Source of the DNA: Gemmatimonadales bacterium
GTDB taxonomy: Bacteria; Gemmatimonadota; Gemmatimonadetes; Palauibacterales; Palauibacteraceae
DNA length: 15,809 nt
NCBI GenBank assembly: GCA_030608825.1
Contig: JAUWDL010000003.1
Coordinates: 1-15,809 of the forward strand
Reading direction: 5' to 3'
Shown here: positions 14,012 to 15,809 of the stretch, piece by piece
How the letters are laid out: each line of letters begins with the position of its first letter
How positions within the stretch are numbered: the stretch's first letter is position 1
The notes under the pieces: generated by a model
What the model saw: only the letters and a program-made list of their open reading frames with translations
Database searches by the model: none
What the model was told of the DNA's origin: nothing
Position numbers and translations under genes: made by a program

Positions 14012-15142
14012 ATGTCGGATGTCGCTCTGAAGGATCTGCTGCAAGCGGGTGTGCATTTCGGGCACCAGACACATCGCTGGAACCCGAAGATGAAGAGGTA
14101 CATCTTCGCGGAGCGCGGCGGGATCTACATCATCGACCTCAAGAAGACCCTGCTGCAGATCGGGCGGGCTCAGGATCTCGTTCGCGAGACCGTGCTCGCC
14201 GGCGATACCGTGCTGTTCGTGTGCACGAAGCCGCAGTTGAAGGAGACCGTCAAGGCGGAAGCGGAGCGCGCCGGAGCCTTCTACGTGACCGAGCGCTGGA
14301 TGGGCGGCATGCTCACGAACTTCCAGACGATCAAGAAGAACATCGAGCGGCTCAAGGAGCTCGAGCGGGGTGTCGATGAAGGCGCGTTCGACTTCTATAC
14401 CAAAAAGGAGCAGCTGCTTCTGGAGCGGGAGAGGAAGAAGCTCGACCGCTATCTCTCGGGCATCAAGGACATGTCGAAGCTGCCCGGCCTCGTCTTCGTC
14501 GTCGATGCGAAGAAGGAAGAGATAGCCGTACGGGAGGCGAATCGGCTCGGAATCCCGGTGGTGGCGATCGCCGACACGAACGCGGATCCCGACACGATCA
14601 CGATCCCGATAGCGGGCAACGACGACGCGATTCGTTCCGTCGCCCTGATCACGCGGGTCATCGCGGACTCGCTCGAGCGAGCGACACGTGAGGCTCCGCA
14701 GTTGGCCGCCGTCGCGAAGGACGAGGACGAGGTCTACACCTACTCGTCCGACATGACCCAGCGGGAGGACAAGTCGGCGCGTAGCAAGCGACGGAAGCCG
14801 CGTCCGCGTCGTCGGCCCAAGCCCGAGGTGATCGCCGCGCGGCTGCACCACACGGACGGCCAGGCTGAAGGGCAGGGATCGAAGCAGGAAGCGGCCGATG
14901 GCGCGGAGGGCGACAAAGCCGATGCCGCCGCCGACGAAGCCCCTGTCACCCCGGAGGGCGAGACAGTCGCCGGCGCCCCGGAGGGCGAGACGGCGGAGAC
15001 CGGCGTCTCGGAGGCAGACGGCGGTGCGACCGATGCCGGTGCGACCGATGCGGAAGGCGATGACGACGCATCCTCGGGAGAGGAGGCGGTGGCGGTCTCG
15101 CCCGACGCGTCCGGAGGTGAAGAGGAGCGCGGGGCGAGCTGA
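14012..15142 (+). CDS. rpsB: 30S ribosomal protein S2 with long basic-acidic C-terminal tail
   Basis: Small-subunit protein S2, needed for S1 docking and initiation. The core (about residues 1-228) carries VHFGHQTHRWNPKM, IYIIDLKKTL, ERWMGGMLTNFQTI, the coiled-coil stretch around residues 110-150 and PVVAIADTNADPD. The product is 376 residues against 241 in E. coli. The extra part has an Arg/Lys/Pro patch near 256-273 (RSKRRKPRPRRRPKPE) and then about 95 acidic, Ala/Gly/Glu/Asp-rich residues with short internal repeats. AGGGAG (13995-14000) lies 11 nt before the ATG. The frame is open upstream across rpsI but with no S2 similarity. The gene lies 40 bp after rpsI and ends just before a strong terminator. 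Confidence 0.96.
   Translation: MSDVALKDLLQAGVHFGHQTHRWNPKMKRYIFAERGGIYIIDLKKTLLQIGRAQDLVRETVLAGDTVLFVCTKPQLKETVKAEAERAGAFYVTERWMGGMLTNFQTIKKNIERLKELERGVDEGAFDFYTKKEQLLLERERKKLDRYLSGIKDMSKLPGLVFVVDAKKEEIAVREANRLGIPVVAIADTNADPDTITIPIAGNDDAIRSVALITRVIADSLERATREAPQLAAVAKDEDEVYTYSSDMTQREDKSARSKRRKPRPRRRPKPEVIAARLHHTDGQAEGQGSKQEAADGAEGDKADAAADEAPVTPEGETVAGAPEGETAETGVSEADGGATDAGATDAEGDDDASSGEEAVAVSPDASGGEEERGAS
14949..14991 (+). repeat. 16-bp direct repeat in the rpsB tail region
   Basis: The 16-bp unit at 14949-14964 recurs exactly at 14976-14991, in frame with a 27-bp period. It encodes the repeated peptide PEGET in the acidic S2 tail. Slippage or short duplication in low-complexity DNA would explain it. 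Confidence 0.9.
15022..15051 (+). repeat. 15-bp perfect tandem repeat in the rpsB tail region
   Basis: CGGTGCGACCGATGC at 15022-15036 is repeated without change at 15037-15051. It encodes GATDA-GATDA near the end of S2. Being five codons long, it keeps the frame. Confidence 0.95.
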
Positions 15143-15150
15143 GGAGCTGC

Positions 15151-15179
15151 AAAGGCCACCGCGGGGTGGCCTTTTTTTT
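15151..15179 (+). terminator. Strong intrinsic terminator between rpsB and tsf
   Basis: GGCCACC (15154-15160) pairs with GGTGGCC (15165-15171) around a GCGG loop. Eight T's (15172-15179) follow, three of which also pair with AAA at 15151-15153. It is a textbook Rho-independent terminator, starting 8 bp after the rpsB stop, so tsf expression must depend on read-through or its own promoter. Confidence 0.93.
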
Positions 15180-15263
15180 GACCCGAGATTACGAAGAGAT
15201 CGCCGTCCTGGACGGCGTGCTGCACTAGATAACGAATAACGACGATCGGAAGGATCGACGAAG
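15180..15263 (+). promoter_or_regulatory. tsf leader region with a 7-bp hairpin
   Basis: CGCCGTC (15201-15207) pairs with GACGGCG (15211-15217) around CTG. Downstream is an AT-richer patch (15225-15239) with a -10-like TAGATA at 15226-15231, but no convincing -35 at the right distance. A tsf promoter may be here, weakly supported. Confidence 0.35.
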
Positions 15264-15809
15264 ATGACCGAGATCACGGCTGCAGCGGCCAAGGCGCTGA
15301 GAGAGCGGACCGGGGCCGGCATGATGGACTGCAAGCGAGCCTTGCACGAGGCGGGCGGAGACGAGGAGAAGGCGATCGACCTTCTCAGGCAGAGTGGCGC
15401 GGCCAAGGCGGCAAAACGAGCCCACCGGGAGGCCACGGAAGGAACGGTGGTTCTGGCTCGGGACGAGGCGACCGGGGCCGTGGCGATGGTGGAGGTGGCG
15501 AGCGAGACGGATTTCGTGGCGCGAAACGAGGACTTCCTCGCCTTCGCCCAGCGGGCGGCCGCCACGGCGCTGGCCGAGGGGGGCGCGGGCGCGGCGCGTC
15601 CGGGAGAAGAGCTTCTGGACCTGCCGGCGGATGCGCCCCTGCGAGCCGAGCTCGATGAGCTGCGGGCCAAGATCGGGGAGAACCTGGACCTGTCTCGCTT
15701 TGTTCGATACCAGCCGGCGCCGGATGGGGTTCTCGCCAGCTACATTCACTTCGGGAACCGTATCGGCGTGCTCATCGAGCTGGAGGGAACGAGTGAGTTT
15801 GCCGACCTG
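15264..15809 (+). CDS. tsf: Elongation factor Ts, 3' end outside window
   Basis: Guanine-nucleotide exchange factor that recycles EF-Tu from GDP to GTP form in the cytoplasm. The first 182 residues are in the window. The N-terminal UBA-like domain carries ALRERTGAGMMDCKRALHEAGGDEEKAIDLLR (11-42), and the hallmark TDFVARN is at 82-88, the EF-Tu contact region. The ATG at 15264 is preceded by GGAAGGA (15248-15254) with a 9-nt spacer. It is separated from rpsB by a strong terminator. The remaining length cannot be judged here. Confidence 0.97.
   Translation, partial: MTEITAAAAKALRERTGAGMMDCKRALHEAGGDEEKAIDLLRQSGAAKAAKRAHREATEGTVVLARDEATGAVAMVEVASETDFVARNEDFLAFAQRAAATALAEGGAGAARPGEELLDLPADAPLRAELDELRAKIGENLDLSRFVRYQPAPDGVLASYIHFGNRIGVLIELEGTSEFADL

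Noticed and set aside
12136..14103. A 655-codon open frame on the minus strand opposite the sigma factor, rplM and rpsI
   Set aside because: It is antisense to three clearly conserved genes and to the leader region. Its translation is low-complexity, Arg/His/Pro-rich, with no recognisable domain. Long antisense frames are expected in high-GC coding DNA.
15178..15206. TTGACC after the rpsB terminator as a -35 for tsf
   Set aside because: No -10-like hexamer occurs at 16-19 bp; the sequence there is GC-rich and forms the left arm of a hairpin.
13889..15670. A 593-codon minus-strand open frame opposite rpsB and tsf
   Set aside because: It crosses two conserved genes and a strong terminator, and its product is Arg/Ser/Ala-rich without domains.

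Overview
The window looks like a chromosomal segment from a high-GC bacterium, most likely Gemmatimonadota or a relative. That placement is an inference from base composition, gene style (MacB-type permease with separate ATPase, YIP1 membrane protein, signal peptides ending HA-Q) and gene mix; no rRNA or other decisive marker is present. I see no mobile elements, CRISPR arrays, tRNAs or rRNAs. Coding density is very high, and the longest gaps between genes are about 155-175 bp.

Left part, minus strand (5350 down to 1): six tightly packed genes that look like one operon. In transcription order they are a divergent creatininase-family protein, a secreted protein of unknown function, a YIP1-family membrane protein, a MacA/HlyD-type periplasmic adaptor, a LolD/MacB-type ABC ATPase, and a MacB-type FtsX permease cut by the window edge. 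The last three form a MacAB-like export or lipoprotein-handling module. The first three may be cargo, processing or accessory partners, but that is only a neighbourhood argument.

Middle (5524-11145): divergent from the operon is inorganic pyrophosphatase (ppa), then the ComM/YifB AAA+ protein. A 6-pyruvoyltetrahydropterin synthase/QueD-family gene is convergent with comM and divergent from the next group. That group is RNA 2',3'-cyclic phosphodiesterase (thpR), a membrane-anchored protein of unknown function, and an aldehyde dehydrogenase.

Right part (11301-15809, plus strand): housekeeping genes for secretion, transcription and translation. They are signal peptidase I (lepB), a short sigma-70 factor that appears to lack most of domain 3, and then rplM-rpsI-rpsB-tsf (L13, S9, S2, EF-Ts; tsf is cut by the edge). 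The ribosomal block begins with a near-consensus promoter (TTGACA, 17 bp, TAAACT). It is followed, still upstream of rplM, by an intrinsic-terminator hairpin with six T's, an arrangement expected of a transcription attenuator. A second strong intrinsic terminator separates rpsB from tsf. S2 carries a long basic-then-acidic low-complexity tail.

Most of the window is ordinary core genome. The best candidates for something new are the rplM-operon leader, the domain-3-poor sigma factor, the S2 tail, the creatininase homologue with altered metal-site residues, and an in-frame 27-bp tandem duplication inside a signal peptide.
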